A model generated the notes under the pieces. That model worked only from the letters and a program-made list of their open reading frames with translations, was not told the origin of the DNA and ran no database searches. Source: Bradysia coprophila (taxonomy: Eukaryota > Arthropoda > Insecta > Diptera > Sciaridae). From it: a DNA stretch of 64,000 bases. The position numbers and the translations under genes are program-made. Shown here piece after piece: positions 13,113-24,646 of this stretch; position 1 is the stretch's first letter, and each line of letters starts with the position of its first letter. The stretch covers positions 223,126 through 287,125 of the forward strand of contig NW_023503606.1 of assembly GCF_014529535.1 (NCBI RefSeq), in the 5' to 3' direction.

Positions 13113-13302
13113 GAGTCAAATCTTGTAGATTTTTTGTTCGGCAAGCTGCTTATGGCATCTGCTACAATTTCAGCATTTACATGTTGAAATGACCAGTTGT
13201 TATTCGCGTGCTCCGGATAAAGATTGTCAATATCGTTGACATTATATCCATGAATCGCAATTATAGATGCAGCTAGGTTTTCACCAACAGTGCCGAAGTG
13301 AA

Positions 13303-13355
13303 GGCTTTTGATACGAATAGGTGTTTCATACGGGTCGGCGTTAGCTATGTTTTTT
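13303..13355 (+). repeat. Distal end of family A copy 1
   Basis: Shares about 50 bp with 22896-22946, including GATACGAATAGGTGTTTC and a GTACGGGTCGGCGTTAGC end that mirrors the start of the family (complement of GACCCGTAC). In the other copy this segment directly follows GAGTTTCACA, so here it is separated from its left part by the LINE. Confidence 0.5.
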
Positions 13356-13684
13356 TTAAATTTTACCACAAAGACTAAATGTATCGCCAAACCTGTGTGG
13401 ATTTCCCAACCAAGCTTCTGAACAACGATTTTGAAGTAAGCCTGAGTGAACATTAGTATCAGGATTAATTTCCTTTTTGTTACAATGATGCCAATAATTC
13501 ACTCAAAGAATTAATGATCTTACACCATGAAATGCACTTCATGATAAATTACGCCAAAAAGTTTATTTGGGCCGATCCAGGCGTTCATCGCTACATATGT
13601 TAAGGTACATCGGTTGTCCAGTAAAAACATGCTAAAGTTTTACCTAAAGGTGCTAAGAATTTTGTAAATTTTTGTCAAGAAGTG
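13356..13684. other. Spacer with no recognised feature
   Basis: AT-rich sequence between the family A repeat and the element starting near 13685. No supported coding or RNA feature seen. Confidence 0.4.
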
Positions 13685-13919
13685 TGCACGCAAAAAAAAA
13701 GTCGTACGGATAAAACGTACATTTCGACGATGAGACCAATGGTTGAGTTATCAGTACAATGTACGAATAAAACGTATATTGGAAATTTCGCTTTTTTTTA
13801 ATTTTTCTAGAAATAATGTTACTATATTTCGTCCTTTGCCCACTTTACAGATGTGAGATCGATTACTTTATATAAAACAAAGTGCTGGGTTTCTCAAACG
13901 CGAATGAAAAAAAAAAAAC

Positions 13920-13998
13920 ATTGTCACTGGCGTGAATTGAACTGGGGACCTCTCGATCTTGAGTCAGTGACTTTCGCACTGAGCTAACTAGTTGTTGA
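13920..13998 (-). repeat. tRNA-like stretch, possible SINE head or tRNA pseudogene
   Basis: On the minus strand the sequence reads TTAGCTCAGTGCGAAAG (A-box-like) and, about 30 bases on, CAGTTCAATTCACG (B-box-like). Acceptor and T stems do not pair convincingly, so this is not a functional tRNA call. Confidence 0.25.
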
Positions 13999-14094
13999 GT
14001 TACGAACAGTTTACTTTGAAGAGTTCTTTTGTTTGTCATTTCCTTTTAAACATAGTAGAAAAAGGATGTAGTTTAGACGCAGTAAACTGATCTC

Positions 14095-14335
14095 ATCATA
14101 AGAATGCAATTTTGGTGGGTTTCGTTTGTTTCTTTCGTTTTATTTGTTCCACGCGTGTTCCACCACATAGAAGTAGCGTTTGCCTTTACGCTTCTTCAAT
14201 TCCACACGTTTGTGAGTGAAACGGCACTCTTTACGCTTCTTTTGTTGACAACATGTGGAACGCTGTGGAACAATTAAAATTGTAGAATGCTAACCAATTG
14301 CAAACTTTAATTGAGTTGAGTTTAGCAACATTCAG
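14095..14335. repeat. Interspersed repeat D, copy 1
   Basis: About 240 bp nearly identical to 38365-38620. Shared landmarks are TCATAAGAATGCAATTTTGG, CCACCACATAGAAGTAGCG, CTCTTTACGCTTCTTTTGTT and AATTGAGTTGAGTTTA. Non-coding; mobilisation type unknown. Confidence 0.7.
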
Positions 14336-15650
14336 GCAAATATTTTCTGATGATTAAACATTAAATTTCAGGCTCCCAAAAGAAGTCGAGTTTTCAAACT
14401 TTAAAAAATAATTGTTATTGATAATTTATGAAATTTTCGTTACATGTTCCTTTAAAAATATAATGTACAGTTCATCTAGAACACATGATCATAGGATTCT
14501 CGGTAGATTTGTACATTTTATTATGCAATCGTAGCTATAGATCTGTTCCAAGGCCATACGAATTGTCAAATTTTATCCATAGACAACAGAACCTAAACAA
14601 TTGCTCATGAAAAATGAGCTGTCACTATATATACGGGGCCTTAAAATTTCAGCGAAAAGCCAAGGTTATGTCGTCTATGGATGAAATCGTCGTGGTTCGG
14701 GTTGTCAAAGTTCGCGTTTACAGTTATTTGGAACAAACCTATTGAGCTAGAAAATCTGAGTACTTTTAAGCCAATATAATGACTGGTGAGACCGAATCCA
14801 AATATGTATTCTTGTTCTGAAATTTTCGAGTAAGTTAGAGTTGTTAAGGTCGGATGTTGTTGCAGTAATTATATTTTTTTAGGCTCCAAGAGATTGAAGG
14901 TTTTAATCAAAAATAGATCCGATTTTTTAGCCGCAACGCATCCATTTGTCAAGTCGGAATTCAATCATCACTTTTTTTAGATGTCGGATTTGGGCTTGTT
15001 GATTGGCAATGGCAACTCTGAATCCGATCAGAAACTTGTGAAAGTATAATGGTCTCATCAAAGGCCAGAGTTCAAAATTAAATACGCGTGATAAAATTAA
15101 ATAATAGAATTCCATTTCGTACGCATTATAAGAACCTCTTTTTCTTGGATGAACTCTCATGGTTCTATTGGCAAGAAATTGATTCTCCGCGGTAATATTA
15201 AAATGAACGTTAAAATCGCGTTACATCTTTACGTCGAATTTTTTTAAAACATTGGTCGTTTCAAAGCAATCCAACAGCTTAGAAACCAAACGAGCAATAC
15301 GACAATACAATACAACAATTAATTGAAATGAATATTTAAATCGAATTGTTCTTTTAAATAATTTGTGAAACAATTCAGATATAACTTTTGACATCAACAC
15401 CAAACATAATATTATTGTACGTCTTACATGTACACCATCCTACGTCTTAAACGTAAATCATGCTACGGCTAAAACGTACATTTCGACGATGAGACCAATG
15501 GTTGAGTTATCAGTACATTTAACGTATTATCTGTACATTTTTCGTTTTATGCGTACATCACTACGTCTAGTACGTCGAATGTACGTCTAAAATGTAGATT
15601 TTGTACGTCTTGAACGTACATCCGAAATTTCCTTTTTTTGCGTGTGGAAA

Positions 15651-17212
15651 AGAATGAAGGTTGAAGCAAAGTTTAAGTCACAGCACTAAGGGAAGCTTTA
15701 CGAAAATATCTGAAAATTGGTTCTAGTGGTAAGCATTTAGTGCGAATAGGTACGTACTCTGCTTGTTATAATTAGGTCACAGACAGTCTAAATTTTTCAC
15801 TCAAACTTAGCTCCGGTTTAAGAAATATTCTTGTCTACACATTCTTATTTCATGGAAAAGGAGCTCCACATACCTACCACGTTCATCTACAGTACACTTC
15901 AACTTGTCACTCGAAGAAATTCTAATAAATTGCGACAATAATACAATTTTGATCTTCAAATGTGTTTTTTGTGTCCTTTCCCGCAGCTCCCTAGGATCAG
16001 TATCAAAGAGGGAAAAGAGGGAATTTTTCAATGTTTTGGATGCGTTTCAGATTCATAGAAATTGACAGAATTTCCCCAAAATAGTCAATTTCTTATTCAC
16101 TTTTTCACTTATTTCACTTATTCACTGCTACAAATTTAGAGTGGACTAATTGCAAACCCAATAAGAACCTACCTGCTCCGAAACGGCCCAGAACGAGCAA
16201 ACAATCACATGAATCTAAGTCTGACGCCACCGCCAGATGATCTTACGATGCCAGAATCGACCGATGGAGAAATATCTTCTAGGCAACCGCGAGTCGTACT
16301 GCATAGATGCAGAATGTTGGAGAAATTGCAAAGAAGAAATTTCGGTCCGGAAAAAACCGAATTTAATCATGTGTTGGTTAACACTGTCTCAGATCGAACC
16401 AAGGAATCGTTCGGAATCGTTGGACGGAATTGAAAAGAGAGAATAAACGTGAAGATGAAGGTCAATGTACGTTTAATGAATTGTAAATTACTGGTGGTGT
16501 TGATGTGTACTTTGGATTTTTCTTGTTTCCCTGTTGTTGTTTCGGTTTCCCCAAACCGTAGAACGCATATGATTTCAGAACTATCGACAGTGTGTTGTTC
16601 CCGTATAAATTTCACTATATATTCAAGACGTTCTGTCGGTGAATTTATTTGTGACTGATGGGTGGAATTCCCAACACATTTGTATGGGGGGACGAGCCTT
16701 TTTGCCTAAATTTTTATCGAATAGCTATGGTCACGCCGCACCCCTTGCATCCAACGGCACGCTTGTATATTCAAGACGTTCTGTGCATAAAAATATGAAA
16801 TCTGTAGGGACGAACTAAATTCCTTCTCGTTTCATTTCATAAAAGTGTGAATATCCTAGTAACGAACAAAGCGTATTTATTATTTTTCGTACATCAGCTC
16901 CATCAGACTTACTTCGGCGCCCATCAAACCACCAAACCAAACCACCAGTAGCACATCCTTCGGTCTCCCTTTGACGAAACCGGCGTTAGCAACAATTTTC
17001 CGTGCAGGCACCCATCACTTTTCCGTCAGTCCGCGTGACTTTTCTTCTTTTTTCCTTTAGATCGATGCTATCTTTCCCAAAACGATGCGTTACCTTTGTG
17101 CCTTGCCTTGATAATGAATCCGCCACACAAACCACCTGATCTGATCGTCGATGTCGTACGATGCTTGTAGAGTTCCATGTACGCTTCATAATCACTATGG
17201 TAACTTTTACTG
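15651..17212. other. Spacer with weak ORFs only
   Basis: No supported gene. Several short reading frames around 16200-16660 show no conserved motif. A 19-bp direct repeat (TATTCAAGACGTTCTGT core) occurs at about 16619 and 16769. I see nothing else. Confidence 0.4.
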
Positions 17213-18965
17213 TTTTTAGCCCCGTACGAAGTACAAAGGGGCTTATAGGATTACGATGACGTATGTAATTGATGGAATTCGAACAATTCGAAGCAGACGG
17301 TAAGGGCAAAGTGTTTGCCTATGTTCATAGATGACGAATCCGCAATAAAAATTTTGTCTGTCCGTCTGTCCGTCACGTCAATATCTTGAGTAAATCAAAT
17401 CCCATTTCAAAATTTTTTTTTTCCCTGAAAGGTAGTTGAATTAGTGAGGCTAAGTTCGAAGATGGACGATTTTGGGTCGACCCCTCCCGAGCTGGGGCCC
17501 CATAAGTGCTTTAACGTTTTCCAAAGATTTCTATGGGCATTTAAAGGCTACACTTGTAAGTGATACATCAAATGAAAGGTATTTACAATACCGATCGACG
17601 AAAAAGAAGTTTATGGAAATTGGATGACCGACTCGTGAGTTAGACCCCTTGGTGTGAACTAGGTACAGGGCGGCAAGCCGTTTTTGATTGTAGGTTGGCC
17701 AAAGTTGAACGGATTTTGTTGGATTTTGTTTTATTAGATAGGTATTGACCGTACCAATCAGGAAAAAATTTTTTTACGAAATTCGGTTTACCGGAGCGGG
17801 AGCTAGGTCTCTTGGAGTGAGCTTATATGTGGCTGCTCGGCCGTACAGTGAAGGTGGTGTTTTTAGCCCCATACGAAGTACAAAGGGGCTTATAGAATTA
17901 CGATGCCGTGTGTAATTGATGGAATTCGAAGCAGACGGTAAGGGCAAAGTGTTTGCCTATGTTCATAGATGACGAATCCGCAATAAAAATTTTGTCTGTC
18001 TGTCCGTCACGTCGATATCTTGAGTAAATCAAATCCGATTTCAAAATTTTTTCCTGAAAGATAGTCGAAATAGTGAGGCTAAGTTCGAAGATGGGCATAT
18101 TCGGGTCGGCCCTTCGTGAGTTAGGGCCACCTAAGTGATTTAAGGTCTTTTGGTGATATTTATGGCAAAATAAACGATGGAAATGTAAATGACACGGCAA
18201 ATGATAGGTATTGTCAATACCAATCCAGGAAAAAAAAGTGTTTTAAAATCGGGTGAGTGGACCGTGAGTTAGAGCCTTAGAAGTGAAAAGCTAATAGGGC
18301 CCTATGTGTATTTTACATAGAACTCGAGTAAATTTAATCCGTTTTTCGTAATTTTTGTTTCATTTGGAAGGTAATCTAACGCCGAATAGAAAGTTGTTGA
18401 AAAAAAAATTAAATTTGGGTCCTTGGACTAAGGCAACTACTAGGGCCCTATGTGTATTTTACATAGAACTCGAGTAAATTTCATTCATTTTTCGTAATTT
18501 TTGTGTCATTTGAACGATAATCGAACACCGAATAGAATGTTGTTGAAAAAAAATTAAATTTGGGTCCTTGGACTAAGGCCGCTACTAGGGCCCTATGTGT
18601 ATTTTACATATAACTCGAGCAAATTTCATCCGTTATTCGTAATTTTTGTTTCATTTGGAAGGTAATCAAAAGCCGAATAGAATGTAGTTGAAAAAAAAAT
18701 TAAATTTGGATCCTCGGACTGAGGCCGATACTAGGCCCTATGTGTATTTATACTCAATAAGTTAAAATTTTAGGGCTATTTGAAATTTTTGTTTTATTTG
18801 AAAGGAACGTCGTACGGGGCTTCGTAATTGCGCTATCCGCAATTTCTAAGATGTACACATTACATAATAATTTTACTTTAACTACATTAACCGGCGCAAT
18901 AGGCTTACGGTCAAAGTAGGGTGACAGATGCACTAGGGTCACGTACGCAATAGATTTACGGGTTT
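17213..18965 (+). repeat. CGTACGAAGTAC-family repeats (family B), two head-to-tail copies
   Basis: Two units begin with TTTTTAGCCCCGTACGAAG or its variant, at 17213 and 17859. Both contain GATGACGAATCCGCAATAAA and CCGTCTGTCCGTCACG. The first unit is cut off where the second begins. The second continues into an internal tandem array (about 18290-18750) and a terminal segment with CGTACGGGGCTTCGTAATTG. No coding capacity. Confidence 0.65.
18290..18750 (+). repeat. Tandem array, ~146-bp unit, inside family B copy
   Basis: Units recur at about 18292, 18438, 18584 and 18730, marked by ACTAGGGCCCTATGTGTATT and AACTCGAGTAAATTTCATCC. Spacing is close to 146 bp. Confidence 0.8.
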
Positions 18966-19731
18966 TTAAAAAATTTGAAAAATTTAGAAAAATTTAAAAA
19001 ATACTAAATTTAGGAAAAAAAAATTGAGGCGAGCAGATCTTACCAAAAGCAAACAAATTTGTTCTACCATACACACACTCACACACAGACACACACTCAA
19101 AGGTGTTCTTATATGGGGCCTATATGGGAACTTCGAGGAGCCCTAGCTCCGAAACGAGGCCGGTTTCCCCAAAAAATTTTTCTGAAATGTCTTAGAATGA
19201 CTACTAGAATCTACTCCCAAAATTTCAACAAAATCTAAAGAAGACTTTGGAAGATAGTAAACACGGACGGACGGACGGACTAACAAAGTAACGTAGGATT
19301 TTTTCATTTCGTTTAAAGTAGAGGTGTGCGCCGGTCAACTTTTGTTCGGCGGCGGCTGTAAACATTTTTCAGAGTATCGGCGGCGGCGTGAATCGACTGA
19401 AGTTTTTTTTTCGGCGGCTCGCTTCGGCGAAATAGAATTTTTAACCACCGGCGCATTTCGGCGCAAAAATCGGCGCTATATGGCGAATTGTTACTACTTT
19501 TCGGAAAAGTTTTTTCGCTGCACTCTAGATTTATAATATTGCATTTGAAGACCTTTGCTAAGAACGTGTGATAGCTCGTTGAACTCGTACGGACGCCTTT
19601 TTTAGCCCCGTACGAAGTACTGGGGGCTTATAAGATTAATATGCCGTTTGCAACACGTCGAATTGGAAGCAGACAGTAAGGGCAAAGCATTTGGTTATGT
19701 TCATAGATGACGAATCCGCAATAAAAAAAAA

Positions 19732-19831
19732 TGTCCGTCCGTCCGTCCATCCGTCCGTCCGTCCATCCGTCCGTCCGTCCATCCGTCCGTCCGTCCGTCC
19801 GTCCGTCCGTCCGTCCGTCCGTCCGTCCGTG
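19732..19831 (+). repeat. (TCCG)n microsatellite with TCCA interruptions
   Basis: About 100 bp of TCCG tetramers, interrupted periodically by TCCA. It sits where other family B copies have only two or three GTCCGTC units, so it is an expansion of an element-internal motif. Confidence 0.9.
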
Positions 19832-20120
19832 ACCCCTCTAGCTTGAGTAAATCACAACCTTTTTTCAAAATTCTTTTTTTCCCCGATTGGTATCGACAAA
19901 AGTAAGGTCAAGTTCGAAAATGGGCATGGTAGGGTCGGCCCCTCCAGAGCTAGGGCCCTATAGGTGTTTTTCAGTCTTTCGACGATATCTACCGAAATAC
20001 GCACGCAATAGCTACTTGTGATATATCAAATGAAAGGTATTGACGAGTAGAACAAAGTTGCTGAACATTGTTTTTGGGTAAGATGCAACGTGGGCTTGTT
20101 GGGAGGGCTCAAAGGTCGTT

Positions 20121-20840
20121 ACTCGGCCCTAAGTGTTTTTCGCACATAAATCGAGTAAATCTCATCCGATTTTGCTAGATTTAGTTTTTTATGGAAGGTA
20201 ATTGAATACCGAAAAGAACGTGGCAAAAAAAGTTTCAAATTTGGGCCCTTGGACTAAGGCCGCTACTCGGCCCTAAGTGTTTTTTGCACATAAATCGAGT
20301 AAATCTCATCCGATTCTGCTAGTTTTTGTTTCATTTGAGAGATAATTGAATGCCGAATAGAATGATGGCGAAAAAAGTTTCAAATTTGGGCCCTTGGACT
20401 AAGGCCGCTACTCGGCCCTAAGTGTTTTTTGCACATAAATCGAGTAAATTTCATCCGATTTTGCTAGATTTAGTTTTTTATGGAAGGTAATAGAATACCG
20501 AAAAGAACGTGGCGAAAAAAGTTTCAAATTTGGGCCCTTGGACTAAGGCCGCTACTCGGCCCTAAGTGTTTTTTGCACATAAATCGAGTAAATCTCATCC
20601 GATTTTGCTAGTTTTTGTTTCATTTGAGAGATAACTGAATGCCGAATAGAATGATTGCAAAAAAAGTTTAAAATTTGGATCCTTGCACTAAGGCCGCTAC
20701 TCGGCCCTAAGTGCTCTTTGCACATAAATCGAGTAAATCTCGACCGATTTTGCTAGTTTTTGTTTCATTTGAGAGGTAATTGAATACCCAATGGAAAGTT
20801 GGCAAAAAATTTTGGGTTTCTAAAATAATGTCGTAAATTG
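20121..20840 (+). repeat. Tandem array, ~145-bp unit, five copies
   Basis: ACTCGGCCCTAAGTG recurs at 20121, 20265, 20410, 20554 and 20699 (spacing 144-145 bp), each followed by ACATAAATCGAGTAAAT. Homologous in layout to the array at 18290-18750 but with diverged unit sequence. Confidence 0.85.
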
Positions 20841-21070
20841 TTGGTTTTATTTGAAAGGTACTTCGTACGGGCTTTCGTAATTGCGCTATGCGCAATTTTA
20901 AAAATTAACAGTTTCAGTAAATTTGACAATGCCCAACTTGACTTGCATTTTGGTAACAGACGCATTAGAGGGTTGTAGACGTATTAGGGTTCCGGGCTTA
21001 TTAGAGCTTATTAGAGACGTATTATGGTTGCGGACGAAATAGGATTACGGGTTGTACGGGGCTAAGTCGC

Positions 21071-22091
21071 AGCAAACGCTCCGACTGTTCTGATGCCTTG
21101 TTTTTTAAATAAATGGAGTTAATTGAATCAAAGAGAATATTGTAAAAATTTTACGAGTGTCACGAGTCGTGACATTTTATTCACTATTGAAAGTTTTGTG
21201 AATGGGAAATCGAGGGATTTTTTTTCTCGGTCTACCAATAAATTTCTCATTTTACAAATATTTTTTAACCCTTTACCATTATAGAGTCGAAATTGGTACC
21301 AAAAACTAATAAAGTTCATTTATTACCGTGTCACCATGTGAAGGTATATTACGTCAGGGTGGACTACTTTTTTTACGCAAAAGTATAAGAGACATCTATC
21401 GCACATTTTTATTTTGTGAAAAAGTCCTCGTTCCACATTCAAAAAACAAACTTCGCATCTACTCTGATGTAACAAAAAGGCAATCAAACAGAATAATAGA
21501 CAGCTCAGATGAGTGGGAAGTTTACGGCCAGAGCGAAGCGAGTCATATTTATCTATGATTTGAGGTTGATTGAAAATATTGAAAATTTAAAAGAAAATTG
21601 AAAACTCAAAAAGTGGTCAAAAATCATTCCACGCTCGATGGTTTCCAAGAAAAATCTTTCTGTCAAATTTTACTGTCATCTGCGTGGAGTCATTAATATA
21701 GTAAATATGTATTAAATGTGACAAGTTTTTATAAATACGTCAAAAATACATTTAGAAAAGTGTCAGTCAAGGGTCCTGACCCGCCCAACAGGTGGGACCT
21801 AGTCAGGAAGTAATTTATTTCAAAATGAAATTGAATTTTTTAACTTTTATGCAAATTGAAATTTTTTATAAGCAAAAAACCACTATTCTGCTCAAAATTC
21901 GCTTTTTATACTGAACGGAACGACGGAAAGTATGGCGCGTTCTATTACATTTTGACAGATTTTAACAAAAACTACTACTGTGTCCCATACCTTATCATGC
22001 TTATCATACTGAACTTCTTTTCTTTTCTTTTTTGTATCTAATGCTCTTTCTTTATTTTCGAAATGATTTTTGACAAAGTTCAAGCCGAGAA
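21071..22091. other. Spacer without recognised genes
   Basis: AT-rich. Short ORFs at 21328-21558 and 21856-22041 show no domain or motif. Nothing else supported. Confidence 0.4.
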
Positions 22092-22104
22092 AAAAAAATT
22101 GCAA

Positions 22105-22452
22105 TTATTGTCTTCCGCGTACGGACCAATATAGTTTTGAGAACAGTTCTTCTTCGTCCGGGTAAGTTTGCTTGAGATTTTCAATTTCAGCCTTCAGTCC
22201 ATTACAGGTTAATATGTGTTCTGACGTCTGTTCTTCAATTTGACAAAGTGGACAAGTTGGAGAAGGTATTAATTTCATTCTGTTTAAATGTTTGTAAAGA
22301 AGGTCGTGTCCCGTTATTTTCCGAAAGTTCGCAACGTACGTTGGTCTATCTTTTGATTTCACAGTTTTATTGTTGATATTAGCCCACATTTTTCCATCTG
22401 ATAATTCATTATTGTGAAGCGTGATTGCATTTTTTACGTTCTGTTTGATCAT
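22105..22452 (-). pseudogene. LINE-2 C-terminal fragment with zinc-knuckle-like motif
   Basis: 115 codons ending in a stop at 22105-22107. It contains THNNEL-type host sequence followed by CPLCQIEEQTSEHILTC, a CCHC-like cluster seen at the C-terminus of several LINE ORF2 proteins. It is separated from the rest of the RT by the family A insertion. Confidence 0.75.
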
Positions 22453-22494
22453 TGTTTCTGATTCATTGAATTTCTTGTTGCGTATTTTTGATTG

Positions 22495-22946
22495 TTTTTA
22501 GACGAAGTACTGGGGTCTTATAGGTTTACGCATACGTTTGTAACACGTCGAATTGGACTCCCTGAGTAAGGGGAAACCTATTGTATCCCATATATGGACA
22601 TCTATACATAACTATATTGACCTATATTGAGCAATATACAGGCATGTAGGGCTATATAATAGCATATTCATCTGTGGAATGTTTATGTATAGTGAAATAT
22701 AGGTAAATATAGCGGTATATAGCTGAATAAATAGGAATTTATGAAATTTGACTTCAGGGCTGTCTATATTGCCTCCGGCAATTCATTTGTTGATGATAAC
22801 AAGGCAAAGAGTTGATAATGCAGGTGATTTTAAAGCGCGAATAGCATTTCAGTAGAGAAGAAAATGAAGTAAGAGAATAAAGAGTTTCACAATAAAGGCT
22901 TTTGATACGAATAGGTGTTTCGTACGGGTCGGCGTTAGCTATGTTT
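22495..22946 (+). repeat. Family A repeat, internally deleted copy 2
   Basis: Starts TTTTTAGACGAAGTACTGGGG, shares ACGTCGAATTGGACTCCCTG with copy 1, then jumps from AACCTATTG to the TATGGACATCTATA region, missing about 700 bp. It ends with the GGTGTTTCGTACGGG segment that marks the family's other terminus. It interrupts the LINE-2 reading frame. Confidence 0.65.
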
Positions 22947-23097
22947 TATACGTAAATTTGCGAACGTTTTCCGGTAAATTCATTTCATATTTTTGATATA
23001 GTGAACCTATTTTATTCACAAATGAATATTTCGATTTCAGTCGTTGTTCAGTGGTCTTGAAATTATTCCATAAGCTGTTCGGGGTTCTAATAATTCT

Positions 23098-23658
23098 TTA
23101 GTATGCTTTCAGGGCTGCCTCTTCTCTTGAAAATTGTATTGTTTTTATATCGGTAAACATTTCCATTGAAGTGATCGGTGTAAATTTGACTCCACCGCAA
23201 ATTGGTCTCAATGCTTTGTTTTGAATTAATTCTAGTTTATTGTTGACTGAATTACTGGCTGTGATCAACAGTTCTGCTCCGTACGTAAGAAGTGGGTGGA
23301 TGTACATTTTATACGTCAACAGTAATGTGTCTTTCGATGCTCCCCATGTTGTTCCGGTCAATCTTTTCAATAGTTTGAGTTTGCTTTCAGCCTTATTGGT
23401 AATTTCTTCTACGTGGTTTCTGAATGTTAATCTCTGGTCTAAAATGATACCAAGGTAACATTGATTCAAGATTTCTTCAACTGTCGTATGATTGAAACTT
23501 AGATACGGTTTGAATGGAATGTCGCACATACTAAATATTTGGTACTTGGTTTTTTCTGTGATCACTTCCATTTGATTTTCGATTGTCCATTCATATAACA
23601 CATTTAGTGCACAATTCATTATGTTTTCCATGATTTTCATATCATCACCCAGAACCAT
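23098..23658 (-). pseudogene. LINE-2 reverse transcriptase fragment
   Basis: 186 codons after the YADD box (YADD itself is at about 23665-23680 in the same frame: ILYADDLAIMVLGDD). They encode the RT thumb and following region with YLGIILDQRLTF and LLTYGAELL, typical of non-LTR ORF2. Confidence 0.8.
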
Positions 23659-23831
23659 AATTGCTAGATCGTCTGCGTATAAGATAATTTCGATGCCAGG
23701 TATTATTCGTATGTAACACAGGTCATTGAGAAAGATGTTGAACAGAGTCGTGCTTCGTGCTTGAAACGGCGCCTTGTGGTACGCCTCTTTTTACTTGTTT
23801 GTACGACGTCGTGTAATCATTATAACGAACC

Positions 23832-23846
23832 GATATGAATCTTTGG
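23832..23846 (+). repeat. Left target-site duplication of the RTE element
   Basis: GATATGAATCTTTGG here and at 27433-27447, identical over 15 bp, bracketing the RTE-type LINE. Confidence 0.85.
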
Positions 23847-24181
23847 GTGGGTGGGGTAGATAGATAGGGTGGCGCTTGAATGCATATGCGTCAGGCGTGC
23901 AACTATCTACCTATCAAGTGCTCTTTTTAAGTCCTCGTCTTGCCCCCGGGCAATGACTCTCTTAGGAGAGTTAGCTAAATTTAAGAGTGCGAATGAAGTT
24001 TAACGAGGACGTAGCAGTAGATGAGATAGGATTAGATAGATCAATCTTAAGGATGAATGAATCGTGAGCTGGAAGCCGGAAGAATTGGGGTTAAGGGACT
24101 AACGTTGAGGCGAAACAACACGATCAGGAAGCCCAAGGATAGAACAATCCCAGAATTCTTATTAGCTACTAGGTTAAGCTT

Positions 24182-24646
24182 TTGAAGAACGTCCTTGAAA
24201 AGACGCCAATAACCTTTTGCTCAGATAGGTTCAAAAGAATGGGCAAAGCTTTATGGAAAAGAATGTTCAAAAAGAGTAACACTACCCCGTCGGGCACTGT
24301 GTACTTTGATAGGCACTGTGGTCCCGGAACGTGCAGAAATGTGTGGGTCAGAGCTCGGGGATTACCGGGGGCGAGCAAAGTAAAGCTTTCATACTCACCA
24401 ACCCGCAGTAGCAAGCGTGGTGTTTTAATGCTAAAAACCTTCAAACGAAGCCACAACGAATTATACATTGCCACATATAATGCCAGAACATTGTCGTCAA
24501 GACAAAAAATGCAAGAAATGGAAGAAGAGCTAGAAAAGATAAAATGGGATGTTGTGGGAGTGAGCGAAGTGAGAAAACCTGCAGAGGAATGCCTGAAATT
24601 ACAATCAGGGCATACATTCTTCTACCGAGTGACAGTCAGATGCTGA
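24182..24646 (+). pseudogene. RTE element, N-terminus and start of endonuclease
   Basis: Encodes the beginning of the APE-like endonuclease (YNARTLSS, DVVGVSEVRKP). The frame then shifts around 24620-24640 and the endonuclease continues in the frame of 24640-26364. Upstream residues form a basic leader. Confidence 0.8.

Larger units (their letters stand above)
11319..13302 (-). mobile_element. Minus-strand non-LTR retrotransposon (jockey-like LINE), decayed
   Basis: Three overlapping minus-strand reading segments form one reverse transcriptase. 13109-13303 gives pre-RT sequence (VGENLAAS, NKKS). 12717-13112 gives the FRGLTILP and YIDLRKAFDTVD motifs with the first catalytic Asp. About 12605-12660 encodes VPQGSKLGPL. 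11666-12604 encodes LYADDAALI and the thumb/C-terminal region. At least two frame breaks separate them, so it is inactive, and no endonuclease region remains (5' truncated). A run of six T at 11319-11325 (A on the coding strand) fits a 3' poly(A) remnant. It lies within a family A repeat. Confidence 0.8.
13685..15650. mobile_element. Non-autonomous element with CACGCAAAAAAA inverted ends
   Basis: Ends are inverted copies of CACGCAAAAAAA (13686 onward and the complement CTTTTTTTGCGTG near 15630-15645). Inside each end is a direct copy of a ~47-bp segment containing ACATTTCGACGATGAGACC and GGTTGAGTTATCAGTACA (13719-13760 and 15476-15517). The right flank is rich in TACGTC/GTACGT words (15415-15620). 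No transposase ORF. It also contains the ~240-bp interspersed repeat D and a tRNA-like stretch, so it may be composite. Confidence 0.55.
19597..21070 (+). repeat. CGTACGAAGTAC-family repeat (family B), third copy
   Basis: Starts with TTTTTAGCCCCGTACGAAG, contains a long TCCG microsatellite and a ~145-bp tandem array, and ends through GTACTTCGTACGGGC and GGTTGTACGGGGCTAAGTCG. The start and end motifs are complementary, giving short inverted termini. A detached end of the same family is at 56310-56535. Confidence 0.65.

Noticed and set aside
13920..13998. Functional tRNA gene on the minus strand
   Set aside because: A- and B-box-like words are present, but the acceptor and T stems do not pair and the anticodon arm is unclear; kept only as a tRNA-like repeat.
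16209..16615. Overlapping ORFs around 16.2-16.6 kb as a gene
   Set aside because: Two plus-strand frames and one minus-strand frame overlap, none with a recognisable domain, good splice partners or consistent codon character.
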